In this document: piece after piece, positions 57,301 to 64,000 of the stretch | How the letters are laid out: every line of letters starts with the position of its first letter | Numbering within the stretch: the first letter of the stretch is position 1 | Assembly: GCA_958496175.1 (NCBI GenBank) | Contig: OY292275.1 | Location: forward strand, 6,324,001-6,388,000 | Source of the DNA: Sisyra terminalis | Lineage: Eukaryota; Arthropoda; Insecta; Neuroptera; Sisyridae | DNA: 64,000 bases | Reading direction: 5' to 3' | Notes under the pieces: model-generated | Told to the model about the DNA's origin: nothing | The model's input: the letters and a program-made list of their open reading frames with translations, nothing else | Database searches by the model: none | Made by a program: the position numbers and the translations under genes

Positions 57301-59409
57301 TTTAAAATACCTACTTAGCTACTATTACTTAATTAAGCATTGTAATGTAATACAAGTCAATGATGTCACTGTAATATAATCCGACACTTATTCACCGGAA
57401 AATGATTCATTCAACTCTTTAATATCAACGCTTTTTGTAAATACACTGATTGAAATGCTAATTGCACAAATCCGCAAACTATACAATTGATATTTTCAAG
57501 TTCGCAGCAAATTAGTCATAATTCCAATTTTATACGGTTCCAATATATGTATATCAATATCAAGTCTTGAAAAGTATACCTAGCTCTAACTTATCATACA
57601 GCTAAAAATAAACAAAATCAGATCCAATCTACTAATAAATGTAATGGCATCGGAAAGATTTTTCTTAATACCAGAGTATTAAAAAGGAAAAATTCTTTAA
57701 GGCTGCAGACAAAGCTGTCAAAACAAAACCATATGAGGTGCACGAAAAAAGAAAATAAACTAACCTGTTACGTCTCTATGGCAATTATCACAAAGTCAAC
57801 AATTTGATTGATAAAATTCACTGATAATAAAACAAACTTATTGATAAAATCCACTATCAACCACTTGTAAACTTTTTAAGATAACTTAAAATAAACTACA
57901 CTCAGATGTTTTACACAACTTTGTCTACTTTGATAGGGTAGCACTAGTGACACCTGGGAATCTTTTATGAACCATCAAATGGTTGTGAAATGTATTGAAA
58001 ATTGAATAAGAGGATGAAATCCATGATGTGGAATGTTTATCTATCTTGGTTTAACTAATTGAATTTTAGGTGTTATCTCTTTTTCTACTATTGAAATACA
58101 ACTAGTGGCTCTAGAACTTCATTCTTCGATTCATTCAACATGGAGTAACGTGGATGATGGGGAAGATGTCAAAGGCTGTGGAAATCTTAAAATTCTGGAG
58201 AAATCCCTCATTTTATTGAACTTTTAATCAGGTAAATACATATTTTATATCATTTTCTTTTTATCAAGGATAATATTTTCTTTCGAAAATATCAAATGAT
58301 GAATTTTTTCACCGGTTAATGAAACCTCATGATTAATATTTTTAACATGCACTACCAACTGAAGTATCTTATTTAAATTATAATTTTTGCGATTCTTTGT
58401 TATAGTTTTTGCTCTAATATAATGCTTTTCTTTTCCAGGTAAGGTCATCTATTCAAATTTTCATCAACGGTACGTAAAACGATTATTTTCCATTAAAATT
58501 TAATTATTTCCATGATGAAAATTTCAATCACCGTTAAATGATATTAATGATTATAAATATCATGCACCTCCAACTGATGTGTTTAAAATAGGATTATTTT
58601 ATTTATTTCTTAAACCTGAAAATTAAAATGTAAATTTTGTTGCAGATTTCGAGGTTTTCGACTTCTTTAAAGAGTGTAACTTGTTTGCTGAATTGTGATT
58701 AATTTGTATTTAAATTCTTAGGACAAAGAATATAACTTAATCGAAAATTTTGTAGTACCATACATTTTTTTATTATTCCCAGCCTTAATTTCCAATTTAT
58801 TTACTTACGAAGGGAAATAGCATAACTTAGCTTACCAAGCTCAACGTTTCCAATTGAAATTTTTCAAGTTTTGTATCGTCAGTCCTGACGCTACAGATTT
58901 TATAATAGGATTCAAAAAAAAATCATTCTCAGACTGATAAAATTTTATTGTAATTTTTACTTTGAAATATGCATAAGTATTAAAATAAGATTACTACAGC
59001 GGAATGCAAATCATTCATTGCAGAATTCCTTGACGTATTTTCAGTTTACATAAGTGAAAGTCAAAACAAGAAAAAAAATACCACTCGAGTCCAGCTCAAT
59101 TGAATTTGTAAAAAAAAAATCTTCATTCTAAAATTTAAAAATCGACTAAAAAATTAAAATATAAGTTTGTCATACATTCAAGAGATTCTAGGTATTAATT
59201 AATTATGAGAAAAAACTTAATAATAAATAATAGCTTAACATTTAGAAAAGTCTGGTGTAAAATACTATAAGACAGCCTAACATAGGCCTCCATAACTCGT
59301 TTCAATATTATTAACTGTTTCATAATTTGCACTTGATATATTACTATTTACATTTATAAAAATAAATAATCATAACAATATTAAATCCTACGACTATTTT
59401 TTTACATTC
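54373..59409. other. No gene firmly recognised; gene-proximal unique DNA
   Basis: This stretch has few repeats. A 100-codon minus frame (55,587-55,889) and a small acceptor-bounded frame at 58,070-58,227 are possible but unsupported coding sequence (see findings). Sequence at 55,170-55,270 is GC-richer. The 3' UTR of the kinase gene should occupy the right end; an AATAAA on the minus strand at 58,944-58,949 is one candidate polyadenylation signal. Confidence 0.4.
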
Positions 59410-63613
<4,204 letters not shown>

Positions 63614-63640
63614 AATTGCATATTTAAAACTCTTGCGACG

Positions 63641-64000
63641 CTGCAAATTAAATTGAAATCAATTAGCTGTGATTTAATGATAAGGCTTGGTGGTAACAAA
63701 CATTTTTCATAGTTCAATAATGTTAATTTATTCGAGAGAGTTTGGAAAATATTTCTTCATATAGAATCACGCACGTTTAATTTGCTTGTGCATACTTTTA
63801 CTTGTTATAAACGATAAGTGCTAATAAATCGAGTGAACTATCAGATAAAGTGACCTATTATTATTCTTTTAAAGAGAATCAACGATGTATGGCGACGCAT
63901 TACTACATCCATCTCACCCATAAATCACAATGAAATCATTTATGTGATTGAAACGTTTTCTTTGTCTTAAGCATTTAACATATTTAATAATTCAATTTAA
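63641..64000 (-). other. Upstream intron of Ack (gene continues beyond the window)
   Basis: The acceptor at 63,641-63,646 implies at least one 5' exon further upstream on the minus strand, probably non-coding and outside the window. No promoter element or coding sequence is recognisable in these 360 bases. Confidence 0.6.

Overview
This window is AT-rich arthropod nuclear DNA, almost certainly from an insect and possibly a beetle; the order is a guess from the style of the transposable elements. The signs are short introns with GT-AG ends, a metazoan tyrosine-kinase gene, jockey-type, mariner, hAT, Helitron-like and foldback elements, and no prokaryotic gene organisation. Only one host gene can be read with confidence. 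It fills the right end on the minus strand (59,410-63,640): an orthologue of activated Cdc42-associated kinase (Ack / TNK2). Five coding exons join in phase to about 1,147 codons: SAM-like N-terminus, tyrosine kinase, SH3, CRIB, a clathrin-box-like motif, two PPxY motifs and a C-terminal UBA-like region.

The remaining 59 kb is mostly a graveyard of mobile DNA. From left to right: an R1 repeat copy (1-650); a jockey-type reverse-transcriptase pseudogene (1.8-2.8 kb); a Tc1-like relic (3.5-4.1 kb); a 2.4 kb element with 30-bp inverted ends that encodes a 'SDACGGQNKN' protein and holds a nested Helitron-like element (5.5-7.9 kb); a 470-490 bp tandem array (8.5-10.3 kb); a tandem R1 duplication with small hAT-like inserts (12.6-14.2 kb); foldback elements carrying a hammerhead-like core (15.2, 17.0 and 34.1 kb); a 1.1 kb palindrome split by a 211-bp insertion (18.7-19.8 kb); a tandem duplication (20.2-21.5 kb); further reverse-transcriptase, hAT and mariner relics (24.4, 28.5, 33.2 and 37 kb); a heat-shock-element-bearing promoter module that may be an LTR (29.3-29.8 kb); a large nested Helitron-like region (38.9-43.0 kb); another reverse-transcriptase relic (44.3 kb); more Helitron-like copies (45.2 and 47.6 kb); a transposase pseudogene split by an 808-bp foldback element (49.9-51.4 kb); and a 1,028-bp near-perfect palindrome (53.3-54.4 kb).

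The window is most useful as a record of nested insertions. Several insertions have readable target-site duplications (8 bp ATCAACAG, TACATTAG and TGTATTGT; 9 bp ACCCCTTTT; TTAA), and some have a related uninterrupted copy elsewhere in the window. The most unusual signal is a recurring layout, CUGANGA, one extra base, a stem, then GAAA, in three otherwise unrelated repeat families. It resembles the hammerhead ribozymes known from Penelope-like retroelements. All coordinates and alignments here were read by eye; none was computed.
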